A DNA stretch of 64,000 nucleotides from NCBI GenBank assembly GCA_036417435.1, contig CM070903.1:92649001-92713000 (forward strand). Reading direction: 5' to 3'. Source of the DNA: Inia geoffrensis. Its lineage: Eukaryota; Chordata; Mammalia; Artiodactyla; Iniidae. The translations under genes were made by a program, and so were the position numbers. Position 1 is the first letter of the stretch, and every line of letters starts with the position of its first letter. The notes beneath the pieces were generated by a model. That model was not told the origin of the DNA. It ran no database searches and saw nothing but the letters and a program-made list of their open reading frames with translations. Of the stretch, positions 11,959 to 24,600 are shown piece by piece.

Positions 11959-12292
11959 TTTTTAAATTAATTATTTATTTATTTTTGGCTGCATTGGGTC
12001 TTTGTTGCTGCACGCGTGCTTTCACTAGTTGCAGACAGCAGGGGCTACTCTTTGTTGTGGTGGGTGGGCTTCTCATTGTTGTGGAGCACAGGCTCTAGGT
12101 GTGCGGGCTTCAGTAGTTGTGACATGCGGGCTCAGTAGTTGTGGCTCATGGGTTCTAGAGCACAGGCTTAGTAGTTGTGGTGCACGGGCTTAGTTGCTCC
12201 ATGGTATGTGAGATCTTCCCAGACCAGGGCTCGAACCTGTGTCCCCTGCATTGTCAGGCGGATTCTTAACCACTGCACCACCAGGGAAGTCC
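11959..12292 (-). mobile_element. CHR-type SINE, long form
   Basis: Minus-strand copy: head at the right end (AGGGAAGTCC...GGTTCGAGCCCTGG), the repeated AGTAGTTGTGG-type units in the middle, and an AAATAAATAAT-like tail at the left end. No clear duplication was found. Confidence 0.85.
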
Positions 12293-14000
12293 TGGTTTTT
12301 TTTTTTTTATGAATTTCTAATAGATATTCTTTTAATAAATATCTTTTAATTACCTATTATGGAACATTTACATAGTACATGAATATTTAATATTTGGAAT
12401 CCATTTACATAATATATGAAGTACATAATACATGAAACAACTAAAAAGTATGCTTCATTTTAACCTAAAAATTCAGCTAGCAAAGAACTGAAATATACAT
12501 AATGGTTTTCAGAAACTTGATCAGGCTACTCATTAAACACAGTTAAAGTAACATGGATATTACCTATTCATGTTCCCCTGCCCTTTCCTTAGTTGTCACC
12601 ATTTTTATGGCTTCTATATACTATACACAAACTATGATTTAATTTCTCTCATTAGCCAATGGGTTTGGATTTCCTAACAAACTCCAGTGAAGACAAAGAC
12701 CCGAAGATAAGAGAAGGAAAAATATAAGGGAAATGAACTAATTCTTTAGAGCCCACTACTCCAAATCCTTGTTTTAATTCTTTGGAATATGGGCATAAGC
12801 TTATCTTCATATGAGTTCATGGCTGCTTATGGCTACACAATGTTTAAAGTGGTGTATAGTTAAAGCTAGAGCTCTGATTTTTCTTATAGTCACTCACTGC
12901 ACTTTTCACAGCCATCATAATGTTACATAATTATATTGAACTGTGTTAAACTAACTGTGAGAAAAAGGTACCAACCAAGCAACTTCTGTTAATTGCCACC
13001 TTTAGCACTACTTTTCATGGATGGCCAGCAGACTATTTTTAGTCTTTAAAAATATAAGCACATATTTCCAAATTAAATCATGCTGTTTGGAAATACTTGA
13101 ACTAATTTTTAGTCTATATGAAATTAATAAAACCAAAACATTTAATTTGAATCCTAAGCAAGAAAGTCATGCAAAGTAGAGTTTCTTCTTCTGCTTGTTA
13201 TTTTTGGAAAAACAAAGCTTCTGTGAGGACTGAAAACTGGAAATGAGCACACATTGTTGCTGGCCAGGCTTTCCTCAATATTTCTCTCAAAGAACTGAAA
13301 TGTCATTATTTTTATATTGCTCAATAACTCTCTCTGTATGTTTTGGCTGTATGCACCATGTTGGGCTGTACTCAGCACATGTATAAACAGAGAGAAAAAA
13401 AGGGAACAAAATTGTTCTAATTTTTTTTCTGAATTCAATTATATTGTAGACATAATCCAAAATAACAATACATCAAATACCTAAAGCATTGATACTCCTA
13501 TATCTTGTATTTCATTAACATTTAAAATCGGAAGTTTTAAAAAATCCAGAATTTCTGATTCTTCTTTTTTCTCCTTTCTTTTCTGGTCTCATCTTTTAAA
13601 TTGAAGATCTGACATCACTGGTCTGGAATTCTTGCTTCTGAACAATCTACTGGAGTGGAGAACGTTCGGCTATTTTAGACAAAGCGTGAGCCTTGCAGTT
13701 CACTATGTGCCCTGTCCCCAGTACTCTAGGACTTACTCTATTTATTTTACAATATCTAGTTGGCTTAAATAGGCTTTTTAGTTTTTTGACCTCCCTTCCT
13801 AAAATATATACTCTAGAAAGGTAGCAATTGTAAATAATTTATCTACTTTTCAATGAACTTGTTGCAACTATTTGCATTTATCTTTAAAGTTTTTTTTAAT
13901 ACTCTCTTGAGGGCTTATTAAGCCTGAGGTAATTCATTTTATTTCCTATAAACTAATGGAACCAAAAAATATGCTAAAGAAAATGGCCACAGCAGAATTT
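12293..14000. other. Unassigned AT-rich DNA
   Basis: No gene, RNA or confident repeat family. The 94-codon antisense frame at 13154-13438 has no recognisable domain. Confidence 0.5.
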
Positions 14001-14001
14001 A

Positions 14002-14138
14002 ATTTTTTTTAACATCTTTAGCTTTACAATGGTGTGTTAGTTTCTGCTGTATAACAAAGTGAATCAGCTATACATATACATACATTCCCATATCTCCTCC
14101 CTCTTGCATCTCCCTCCCACCCCTCTAGGTGGACACGA
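14002..14138 (-). mobile_element. Short L1 3'-end fragment (antisense)
   Basis: Reads AACATCTTTAGCTTTACAATGG, TTCTGCTGTATAACAAAGTGAATCAGC and the TCCCTCTTGCATCTCCCTCCCACCC block, as in the L1 end at 4619-5027. It was truncated very early. Confidence 0.8.
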
Positions 14139-15071
14139 TTTTGTTTTAATATTAACAACACTGGTATATGTGAAAAAATGAGGGAATGGGAATAGGGATA
14201 TGCAATATTCATAATTAGTCATCTTTTTTCATATGAATGCATTTATACTACTTGTCATACTAAAAGTCAAAAAAGAATTTTACAAATCAAATAAGAAGCC
14301 ATGCGGTACACTTGTGACAGATTATTGGCAGGCTAGAAAATGCATTTATCTTTGGGAAGGATGATTAAAAATTGGCACTAAAATTATTCATCCATTAAGG
14401 ATCTACTGACATGTCATGATATCAGAGAAATTAATAGAAAAGACATAATTCTATTTAGAGATAATTCCATTTGGTCCTACATTTTTCTCCAGGAATATGT
14501 TTATTACTACCCAGCCTGTCGGTCTGACTAAACCAGTCCTCTCAGTCTTACTACCTATCCTATCCAAAAGAATTATTTTAACTATAAAAAGAATCAGGCC
14601 CAGATTGATAGACTGTTTGAAATGTTTTCAATGGAATGAGTGTGGACTGGCCTGTATGCATAAAATCAAGGGTTGAATTGCTGAATTAGGGGTATGCAGA
14701 CAACCACATCACTTCTAAGAATGAGAGAGATCATCAACTAAAGTGATTTCTGACCCAGTGTTTAGAGGGCATTACTTGCATAATTCCTGAGGCCAGAATT
14801 CTTCAGGGGACATTAAGGAAGCCATAGAAGTGGCCTGAGAGGTGGCCACAGCCTGGTGATGAGAAACATAATACTGAACAATGTGCAAAAATCCAGGTAA
14901 GCAGTCAATTGTCAGGTAATTTGTTCCCAGAGAGCAAGAATCCTGCATGAGTTTATAAATCTGGAGCAGTCTTCAGTCCCTGGGCAGAGAAGACTAAGAA
15001 ATGCAAGACAAAGTGCCACGAGAGGAAGGACCAAGTGATACATCAAGACTATGATTTAAGAATTGGCATTT
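14139..15071. other. Unassigned DNA
   Basis: No gene or repeat recognised. Confidence 0.5.
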
Positions 15072-15086
15072 TATTAGAGGAAATAG
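15072..15086. repeat. Target-site duplication (left copy)
   Basis: TATTAGAGGAAATAG here and at 15244-15258, a perfect 15-bp duplication around the truncated SINE. Confidence 0.9.
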
Positions 15087-15243
15087 GGCTTCCCTGGTGG
15101 CACAGTGGTTAAGAGTCTGCCTGCCGATGCAGGGGACACGGGTTCGTGCCCTGGTCCGGGAAGATCCCACACGCCGCGAAGCGGCTGGGCCCGTGAGCCA
15201 TGGCCTCTGAGCCTGCGTGTCCGGAGCCTGTGCAACTATACAG
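15087..15243 (+). mobile_element. CHR-type SINE, short form, missing its 3' end and A-tail
   Basis: The head is complete (GGCTTCCCTGGTGGCACAGTGG, GGTTCGTGCCC B box) and the body continues to GTCCGGAGCCTGTGC, where the other copies go on with CTCCGCAACGGGAG and a poly(A). Here about eleven unrelated bases (AACTATACAG) follow and then the perfect duplication. The copy therefore has target-site duplications but no 3' tail. Confidence 0.9.
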
Positions 15244-15435
15244 TATTAGAGGAAATAGACATAATACTAACATGGGAGAAATGCAAGCTTTTGGTGATAT
15301 TTCTCTGATTATTGATGAACCAGCACTAATAATAATGATGATTTATCAACATGCATTTCAATCCTGAAAAGTATATGTACCGAAACATCAGAGATGAGGA
15401 AACTGAAGTTCGGATAGATTGAGTTAGAAAACTCT

Positions 15436-16099
15436 AATTCAAAAAGATACACATACCCCAGTGTTCACTGCAGCACTATTTACAATAGCCAAGACACGGA
15501 AGCAACCTAAACATCCATAGACAGATGAATGGATAAAGAAGATGTGGGGGGTGTGTGTGTGTGTATATACAGTGCAGTATTACTCAGCCATAAAAAAGAA
15601 TGAAATAATGTCATTTGCAGCAACATGGATGGACCTAGAGATTATCATATTAAGTGAAGTAAGTCAGACAAAGACAAATATCATAATGATATCACTTATA
15701 CGTGAATCTAAAAAAAGGGTATAAATGAACTTATTTACAAAACAGAAATAGAGCCACAGATGTAGAAAACAAATTTATGGTTACCAAAGAGGATGGTGGG
15801 GTTTGGTGGGGGAGATAAATTAAGAGTTTGGGATTAACATAGACACACTACTGTATATAAAACAGGTGAACAACAAGGCCTTACTGTATAGCACAGGGAA
15901 TTATACTCAATATCTTGTAATGGAAAATAATCTGAAAAAGAATATATATATGTATATATAGATATATATATAACTGAATCAATTTGCTGTACACTTGAAA
16001 CTAACACAACACTGTAAATTAACTATACTTCAATAAAAAATAAAAATAAAATAAAAAATACTTTACAATAAATCTCTAAAAAAAAAAAAAAGAAAGATG
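15436..16099 (+). mobile_element. 5'-truncated L1 3' end
   Basis: Contains the last part of ORF2 (the blocks normally encoding [10 protein letters not shown], then the [16 protein letters not shown] region, here with a GT/TA repeat), the 3'UTR with ACTTGAAACTAACACAACACTGTAAATTAACTATACTTCAATAAAA, and an A-rich tail. Degenerate duplications GAGTTAGA.AACTCT flank it (15421-15435 and about 16100-16113). No open frame. Confidence 0.85.
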
Positions 16100-17354
16100 G
16101 AGTTAGAGACTCTCATATTTCCCCTTAATAGTGATTAATCTCAGAGACTGTGATGGTGATTTGATTGCATGTAGATGTCAAGTAACTTCAGCTGGGGAAG
16201 AAGAGAGTCATAGTTGCTGGGAACCACTGAATGAGCCCAATTATAGGAAAGCCATTTATATCATCTAAAGTTGCAAACAACATGTAAAGAATTAGTAAGC
16301 CCCATTACTTGATGCAAATGCATTACACACTTGTGCGTTGTGAAGTCACCACAAAACCAAACACTTATGTATATGGATCCAAATTAACACCCAAGAAGGT
16401 CTATACTGCTGAATTGTGGGTCTTAATGGTTAGGGCTTGAATTAACAAAGAACATGTGCAAATGGAATCATGTTCTTATTAATTACATTTCATTTTGATA
16501 TCTACATAGCTTAAAGTTGCTGGTTTAGTAAGAATGAACAAAACTAGCTCCAATTTTGTTCTTAATATCTGTACTACCTTCGTAGTTCTATCAAAAAGCA
16601 CAAGAATATGTTTGCTGTCTTTTGAAGACTCTATAAGAAAAAATGGTTCTCTCATGACAACTGATTTTTACTTTTCAGGGGTCAGCCAAAGAAGACTGAT
16701 GATAAACAATACCTTAACTCACCTAAAGCCCCAACAGGATATGAATAGATCCATCAAAATGAAATCAGTAACTGACATTTGTACAAAATATGCAATTAAT
16801 CCAAAGGTTTATAGCCTCTCAAGATAAATAACTGTCAGGAAGCCATCCTTTACTAAAAGAATGTTTCATCTGAAAGGCACTTAACAATTTCCAGCTCTGC
16901 TGTGAAAGCCGACACAGTGGCAATCACTGGTTTCCAAATACTGTGTTTAATTTTCTATAATTTTTATTTAAATGATGAATTCAATACATTGATTTATTAG
17001 GCAAAAATGCTGTCAGATAGATGACAATAAACATAGCTTCTATATATAAAAGCAACATGTTTCTTCTCCAAACGTCTTGATGTTTGGTTTGAAAAATAAT
17101 TTCAGTTATTTATATAAAATAAGCATGTTAGCTTTCATTAAGTATATATTTCTTATAAAATGATAACTGAGTTCTATTTTCAAATTTTCAGGGGCTTTTA
17201 TCCCCTAATTTTTATAGAACCATTATGGAGCACTGCATTTTATTTAATCTTAAGAATTCCCTCTTATAGTCCCTAGGTAAAAAGTTGTTAAGTAAATGGG
17301 ATATTCCCACTTCATATGAGAAAAAGGAATGAAAAGTGTGATTCTGGAGACAAA
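16100..17354. other. Unassigned AT-rich DNA
   Basis: No gene recognised. A 97-codon plus-strand frame at 16534-16827 shows no domain or protein-like composition I know. Confidence 0.5.
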
Positions 17355-17525
17355 ATGTATTCAAATCTCTATTCTGTCATTTACTTACTGAACAATCTTG
17401 GGCAGATTATTAAAGATCTTTAAGCCTCAGTTGCTTCACTGGAAAAAGGAGATAATAACAGTACATACATTATTAAGTTGCTATGATTAAATATGATAAT
17501 CCCTATAAAGTATTTTATACTTTAT
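17355..17525 (+). repeat. MIR SINE
   Basis: ATTTACTTACTGAACAATCTTGGGCAGATTATT, AAGCCTCAGTTGCTTCACTGG and the following AATAATAACAGTACATAC block follow the MIR order. Confidence 0.75.
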
Positions 17526-17964
17526 ACTCTCAGTGACCATTCAGCTCCCATCTGCTGCTCAATCCATCACACTGTCTTCGGTACCTACTATATGCATTAA
17601 ATAAATGCAGAGTACCTATATAGCTTATTCCTGCCCAGGTCACAAGTAGATACTATCATGAAGAGGTTTCCATTACTTCAACAGCTGTAGATATTCACTT
17701 GATTATGATGCATCAAATAGCTAGTTTCTAATTGTTGACTAACCGAGAGCACTAGCTCTCGTGTGACCTCCGCTACCCTCGTGTACTCCAGACATGGGAA
17801 GTAGACATTGTGTTTTGATGACATAACTTCCCTACAACTACCGCCAATCTCCCTTATTGTCTATAAGGCAAAGCCCCAAACCTACTTTTCAGTATTTACG
17901 TTTGGTAAGAGCCTTGTCCCCACTTCCATTTTCAATCTGATCTACTATAGTACTCCCACCCATT
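17526..17964. other. Unassigned DNA
   Basis: Nothing recognised. A C-rich patch at 17740-17960 contains a 71-codon frame with no known domain. Confidence 0.45.
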
Positions 17965-18190
17965 GGATGATTCAGAGGCAGCACACCCCAGTACTGAGGA
18001 ATAGAGATTGGGAGCCAGCCTAGCACAGGTTTTCCTACTGTCCAGATATGAGACCTGGGATAAGTTATTAACTCAAATGCCTCATAACAATTCCTACTTC
18101 ACTGAGCTGCTAAAATCAAAACTGATGCTTGTAAACTGCATAGCACAGTGCAGGTATACCATAAGCACTCAATAAGCACTCTACTTTAAG
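17965..18190 (+). repeat. MIR SINE
   Basis: GAGGCAGCACACCCCAGTACTGAGG.. near the start, ATGAGACCTGGGATAAGTTATT in the middle and GCATAGCACAGTGCAGGTATACCATAAGCACTCAATAAGC at the end fit a full-length diverged MIR. Confidence 0.65.
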
Positions 18191-20559
18191 CTTGCACTTT
18201 CTTCTTGCCACGCCTGCCTATCACCTGAGGCTGCCATGCTCCATGTGTCACCACCCATACCTGCTCCCCTCACCTGCATCAGGAAGCCATTTCTGCACAG
18301 ACGAGCCAACACTCAGTAATCTGTACTCCAAACACTTGGCATCTGGTTTGTAAAGCATCACACAGACTTCTATGGTTATTTAAATATTTCACCTGAACTG
18401 TTAAAATCAGCAGCTCTTTTATTTCCATAAGTGTAGACATAGACTTTTAAATTTCTTTTACAGCATCTCATTTCTTGGAAAGTTGACTTAAAATTATCCT
18501 AAAAGTACGTAATCAGTAAATCAATGTTGAATTAGGGAGATAATAAAGAAGGGAAGAAGGGAGGAAAGAAGAGAGGGAGGGAAAACAAAGGGAAGAAAGG
18601 ATGTAAGAAATAATGTATGGTGTTTCCTGATTCCTGAGGTATGTCATTATTTATACCTGGAAATATATACTGTTTTTCCCCTATGATTTCTCCAAAAGAA
18701 GAAATGTGTATTTTCAGATTTGATTTTACCTTAGAATCAAACTGTAACACGATTTAAACCCAATAGAAACTTTTAGCTTTGTTTTCTTTTATACAAGTTA
18801 GTCAAATATAACTCATTTCTTCATCTTACTATGGCTTAATTAGCTCTTGTAGAGCAATGTGACTGTCAGTTGGTAGTTCCCTAGTGTGCAGATACAAAAT
18901 ATATTCTAAACAGACTAGCGTTTGCTTTCTTAATGGGCATAGACATCATATAGGAATCTTACTACTGCAGATAATAGCAACTATTCTAGATTGATGTGTT
19001 TCATCTGTTCTACTTCAACTGCTATTATTTTTCAGGGAGAGTAAAAAAAAAAATGTCCTTTCAATTACTCTCTTGCAAAAACACAAACTTTGAAACAGTT
19101 ATCCCACCGCCCTGTCTGAATAATATCAAATATCCTGCTAAAAATAGCCAACACGTGGCTACTTCATTGTGTTTAAGCAGGACATTTTGGTGAGTGACTG
19201 AATTGTATGTCTGTCAGCACAAAAGGAGAGGACTAGCTCTTGGATTAGGCAGATACTTTCGTAAATGGACATTCATTGTTTTAAGAACAAAATCTGAAAA
19301 CTCAAAGTGCTTTTTTTTGTGCATAAGTTTTCCACTAAGAAATACAATGACACGTCAGAACCTGTTAATCTTACATTTAACTTGTTTGGTAATCAAGCAA
19401 CCCCCATAGACTTAAACACACTGGGTGTGTTCACTTGGTATCAGAAAGCATGAGGTAATATATCCTAGGTCTACTTTCATGGTATGCTCATTTCAGGAAA
19501 TGTATGACACTATATAAATATGAATGATAATATAAGTGAGGAATCTGTAGGAATTGCCCACCAATTATTTTGTAATAAATGTAATATGTCAATGTTTTAA
19601 GTACAGGATTATTTTGGTGTAAAATAGAGGCATATTTCTAAAAGCAAGGCAAATAGAATATCCCTATATAGACTATAATAGATTTAATAGGCAATGTTGG
19701 CCTTAGATCAAACGTAATTACTGAGCTACTTCTCCTTGGATTTCTTTCATTACTTATTTCTACCTGGACTGCCTTTTCGCTAAAACTTGCACTATTCAAA
19801 TTCTGCCCATTATTCAAGTTCCTCTTCCCTGAGCGCACTTTTGAACATGTGCATAAAACGTAATAAAGATCTTGGAGTATCCTTGCTTATTTGGTGTTTC
19901 TCCAACGCGGTTTCAATAGATTAAATTAAAATGTATATCACTTTAAATTGAAGTACTCTATCCCACCCCCACCCCCAGCTTTACTGAAATAAACTGCTCT
20001 ATTTTAAACTTTTAATTCTTTGGCCTAATTAAGAAATTTCTATCCTGGTTAGAATATAAAGAATCCTCAGAGCTAATGCGTCTTTCCATTTAAAAGGTTA
20101 AATTTAATTTCTTGTGAATTAAATTTTACAACATGGAAAACACTAGATCTTGTTATTGAAACACTAGTCAAGTACAGTAATCATGAAAAATGCCAATAAG
20201 TAAAAACATCCTGTTCACATCCTCTACAATTAGAGTAATATAAAAGGTAGATAAGTTATAAATATTTTAATATTTGGAAATTTAAGATATTTTAAAAAAA
20301 TTTTATGGGTAATATAGAATAATAGAACACTAGGTTAGGAATCACGGACCTAGGGGCTAATATTTTATTTTTAATCTTTATTATTTTATACATATATAGT
20401 CATGTAAAATTAGTTATCTCATAACATTTTTAAAATCTTCCTTTTTTTTTCTTTTCTTTTGCTTGTTCTGCCTTCCTCCTGTCCACTCACATCACTCTAT
20501 TCCATATTGCATATTAACAACTTCTGTATTCTTCACACATAATATGAATATATAATTAC
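18191..20559. other. Unassigned AT-rich DNA
   Basis: No gene or clear repeat other than a purine tract (18540-18610). Confidence 0.5.
18540..18610. repeat. GGAA/GAAG-type purine tract
   Basis: About 70 bases of almost pure purine on the plus strand, made of irregular GAAGGGA and GAGGGA units. Confidence 0.8.
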
Positions 20560-21678
20560 ATAATATGTATTGTATATTCACCAGTATTTTCTCCTAGAAC
20601 ATATACACATAATACACATGCAAATAAATATGCACAAATCAATGTATAAACTGCTTTACAAAAAAAGGTAGAGATCAAAATGTACACATTTTTCTATATC
20701 CTGCTTATTGTACTCAATTTTATCTCTTGGAAATCCCTCCAAGTCATCCGGAATGTTTTTAATTATTATTACTTTTTACTGATTGCAAAACTAATATTTT
20801 ATACTTTATGGTAAGCCATATTCAATAATTCTTCTATTGATGTTCATTAATTTTTTTTTAGTTTTTTCACCAATATGAAATATTCTTGTACTCATCTTTT
20901 TATTTACTCGTAGTTTTTTCTTTTTTTTTTTCTAAACCACATTATATTTCCAGGAGTGGGATTGCTCAGTTTATATTTATCCTTGCAATCCCTTGACAAT
21001 TACAGAATTTGAGTAGTAACTTTTCACATTTTATTTGGCCATCAAGATTTGCTTTCATGTAAATGAATTATTCAGTCTTTTTCTAATTTTTCTTTTGGTT
21101 TGTTTAGCTTTTTCTTGCAAATTTGAAATGGCTCTCTGTCCATTATAGATATGCACCCTATTTTTGTCACTAATATTGCAACTGGTATTGTTTTTACTAT
21201 ATTATATGACAATTTCAATGTATTTTACTATATTTATAGAATTAAGTATGTTGCTGTTTATTTTCCACTTTCTTGATTTCCCTCATAGGTTAAGGTTCTT
21301 TCTCTTAATGCTATATTGAAAATGAAAACTGCCAGAATTTTTTTCTAAGATCTTTCTAATAATTATATTTTGCATTTTGAAAATGTGTGTTACTCTTTCT
21401 GAAAATTAATTTGTATATGGTTTAAGTTAAAATTCCAACTTTATGTTGGGATAGCTTGCCAGTTTACAAAGTCATTTATTAATAAATTTGTCCACTAGCC
21501 ACCAAATTGAAATACTATATTGTAGAAAAAAATACTATTTATATCATCATTCTTTACTGAATTTTCTATTCTGTTCACAATTTTTAAAATCTGCTGCTAT
21601 ATTTATTTGGATTTCATTTCATTGCCTTTTATAGAATGCTCACTATAAGGCAAACCTCCAACATTATTATCCTTTTTT

Positions 21679-21879
21679 TTTTTTTTTGCGGTACGTGGGC
21701 CTCTCACTGTTGTGGCCTCTCCTGTTGCGGAGCACAGGCTCTGGACAGGCAGGCTCAGCGGCCATGGCTCACGGGCCCAGCCGCTCCATGGCATGTGGGA
21801 TCTTCCCGGACCGGGGCATGAACCCGTGTCCCCTGCATCGGCAGGCGGACTCTCAACCACTGTGCCACCAGGGAAGTCC
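21679..21879 (-). mobile_element. CHR-type SINE, short form
   Basis: Minus-strand copy, complete from the GGACTTCCCTGGTGGC head to the poly(A) end, with an 11-bp duplication TATCCTTTTTT (21668-21678 and 21880-21890). It is inserted in the old L1. Confidence 0.9.
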
Positions 21880-22023
21880 TATCCTTTTTTATAATTTTCT
21901 TGACTTATTTAGATATTTACTCTTCATAAGAAGTTTAGGAAAATTTTTCCAATTAATAAAAAATCGTTTAAAAATTCTAACTAGAGCTACTCTTTATTTT
22001 TAAAGGATAGTTGCTTTAAAAAA

Positions 22024-22361
22024 TTTTTTTTTTGATTTTTGGCCATGTTGGGTCTTCATTGCTGCACACAGGCTTTCTCTAGTTGTGGCGAGCGGGGGCT
22101 ACTCTTTCTTGAGGTGCGCAGGCTTCTCATTGCGGTGGCTTCTCTTGTCACGGAACATGGTTTCTAGGCACGTGGGCTTCAGTAGTTGTGGCACGTGGGC
22201 TCAGTAGTTGTGGTTCATGGGCTCTAGAGCGCAGGCTCAGTAGTTGTGGCACATGGACTTAGGTGCTGTGCGGCATTTGGGATCTTCCTGGAGCAGGGCT
22301 CGAACCCGTGTCACCTGCACTGGCAGGTGGATTCTTAACCACTGAGCCACCAGGGAAGCCC
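22024..22361 (-). mobile_element. CHR-type SINE, long form
   Basis: Minus-strand copy with the long middle (CAGTAGTTGTGGCACGTGGGC repeated) and a head at the right end (AGGGCTTCCCTGGTGGCTCAGTGG on the minus strand). No clear duplication found. It sits 145 bp from the short-form copy. Confidence 0.88.
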
Positions 22362-22783
22362 TAAAGCTGCATTAAATTTATATACTGATTTGAAAACCAT
22401 TATGTCTCTTTAATATGAAATCTTTCCATAAATGAAGACAATGTCTTCCATTTGTTCAAATCTTTTTATTCTTCATATTTTGTAGTTTTAAAAATAAATA
22501 TTCCACTATTTTCTTATTCAAATCATTAAATATTTTATTTGGTTTTGATACTGTTGAGAACTAAATTTTATCCCAATTCTTGGTGTTAACTGCTTGTGTG
22601 GATAATGTAACTATTTTCTGTATCAGATACTTAGCTACTTTACTGAGTTCATTATGAGTATTCCTTTGAATCATTTGGGTTTCCTTAGTAATGGGTATCA
22701 TCATCATCAAAAAGAGGCAGTTGTACCTATTCCAATGTTATACTGATCACTTCTCCTGACATTAAGTTTTACAGTTCTTAGTT

Positions 22784-23105
22784 CTGAAAAAATTATTAGA
22801 CACAAACCTCAATTAAACAGAGCTGGGAAACCAGAAAGGGAGGCTCTCGTGCCCTGCAGCGCTCAGCAAGAAGAAAGTTTTCTCTTCTTTTCTGGCAAGG
22901 AGTCAGCCAATGAAAAGCCATGGACTCTTTGTTCACTTTAGCCCTCCCAACTTCCTTTTCCCCTCTATGAAAGTGTTCTTCTCTTGCCATGCAGGAACTT
23001 CTACATGGTTCAACATGGTTGCAGACCCCAAATTGTAACTCTCTGCTGATCCAGAATAAATCCATCTTTGCTGGAGAAATATCTGGCAGTCTATTTGTTT
23101 CAAGT
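22784..23105 (+). repeat. LTR-like segment (probable old solo LTR)
   Basis: This 320-bp block interrupts the old L1 and looks like a retroviral-type LTR. It has a promoter-like CCCCTCTATGAAAG (a decayed TATA-box position) at about 22963, then a GC-moderate leader and AATAAA at about 23055 followed by CCATCTTTGCTGG. It starts with TG and ends near CA. No internal retroviral genes are visible. The family was not identified; the boundaries are inferred. Confidence 0.5.
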
Positions 23106-24600
23106 CAACAGTTTCTTTTTGGTTTTAAAATTTTGTTTTAAATTATGTTTATTTATTTGTTGAACAATCTTATTATACTTAAGTAGTTTCTCTTCTCAGT
23201 TACCCGAAATGTTATCAAGTGTGGCTTCTACATTTTTATCAAATGTTTTTTCAGTGGCTTTTGATGTAAACATCTAGATTTATCTTCTTCAATGACTGTT
23301 ATAATATATCATGGTGTTAGTTTTCCTGAGTCTGGAGTACTGCCTGACATAGCAAATTCAATTTTAGATATACTAAAGCTTGTCTTCTGTCATTTTATTT
23401 AGAATTTCTCTATCTATAGTCACAAATGAGTTTCAGTTAGTTTTACTTTTTGTACTATGTTTATTAGGTGCTGGTATAATAAGCTGGATTCATAAAATAA
23501 ATAAAAAGGTTTAAGTTTTTCTGTGGTATGGAATAAATATTGAAATTACAATTTCTTTAAATGTTTAATCTAATTCAGTTGTAAACACAGCTGGTTAGGG
23601 CCTCTTTGTGGAAGAGCTCTAAACACATTTCCAATTTCTTTCAGAAGGACACTACTCAAATATTTTTAATCTTTGGTAATTTTTATTTTGATAATAAATC
23701 ATCTATTCCCTGTAGGTTTATGAATTTGTTGCTTCAGTTTTATGTTGTATTATGTTCTAATTTGTCTTTTAATCTGTCTTGTATTTGACATTATATCTCC
23801 TTTTAAACCTTAGCTTCCTTTGCTTTTTTTCTTAAATTAGTTTTCTCAAGGAACTGACATTTGAATGTAATTATATATCAACTATCTTTTTTCTGTATTT
23901 CAGTCATTTAAGTGTTTTTCTTTATTAACTCCTCTTCATTGGTAATTGTGGTTTATTTTTATATTTATTCTTAATTACTTAGATCAAGTAACGAATTCTT
24001 CTATTTACCCTCTTGCTTCTTTAATAACGAAGACATGAGATTGTCCTGTGAGTGAAGCTTTTGCTGTTGTCCTGTAGATTCTGGTAGGTAATAATTTCTC
24101 CTTTTTCTAGGTAATTATAATTTTAATGCTGATTTCCAGTTTGAAGAAAATATTTTAAAGAGTATAGATTTGGGAGGAATTCAATTTTTAATATTTAGTT
24201 CTAATGTTTTCATGTGACTAAATATATAATGCTATGTTTGGATAACAATCAAACATTAGTATGTCATGCTTGGAGAAAATATCAAAAAAAGTAAGGTATC
24301 TTTGGTGGCCAAGTACTTGAATGATTTTTGTATGTTCTATGGACATTAAAAAATATTAGGATGTTAAGCCTGTCTCTATATATTTTAAATAGTCTCCTAC
24401 TATAATCATTATCAAGTTATTTTCTCTTTACCTATTTTATTATTATACTGATAGGTGCAGAGTTCATGCCATTGTTAATCTGTAAATTTGAAAGCACTAT
24501 CTCATTCCTTGGATGGTTACCTTCTCCTTCCTTTGTTAATCTATAAATTCTACTTTAATATTCTGTTTCCATGATGACTACCATTTTCAGTGTTTATACC

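Larger units (their letters stand above)
20560..24600 (-). repeat. Old L1, several kb, antisense, split by later insertions
   Basis: Minus-strand order is preserved over 4 kb. 20690-20990 is the ORF2 3' region (TTGGAAATCCCTCCAAGTCAT, AGGAGTGGGATTGCTCAG). 21000-21080 continues it. 22380-22780 corresponds to the region around the FADD motif (TACTTAGCTACTTTACTGAGTTCATTATGAG). 23120-23800 is the rest of the reverse transcriptase, and 23900-24600 is only vaguely L1-like. Two CHR SINEs and an LTR-like segment interrupt it. It is very diverged and non-coding; limits are approximate. Confidence 0.58.

Noticed and set aside
16534..16827. 97-codon plus-strand frame
   Set aside because: No domain, no family resemblance and chance-like composition in AT-rich DNA.
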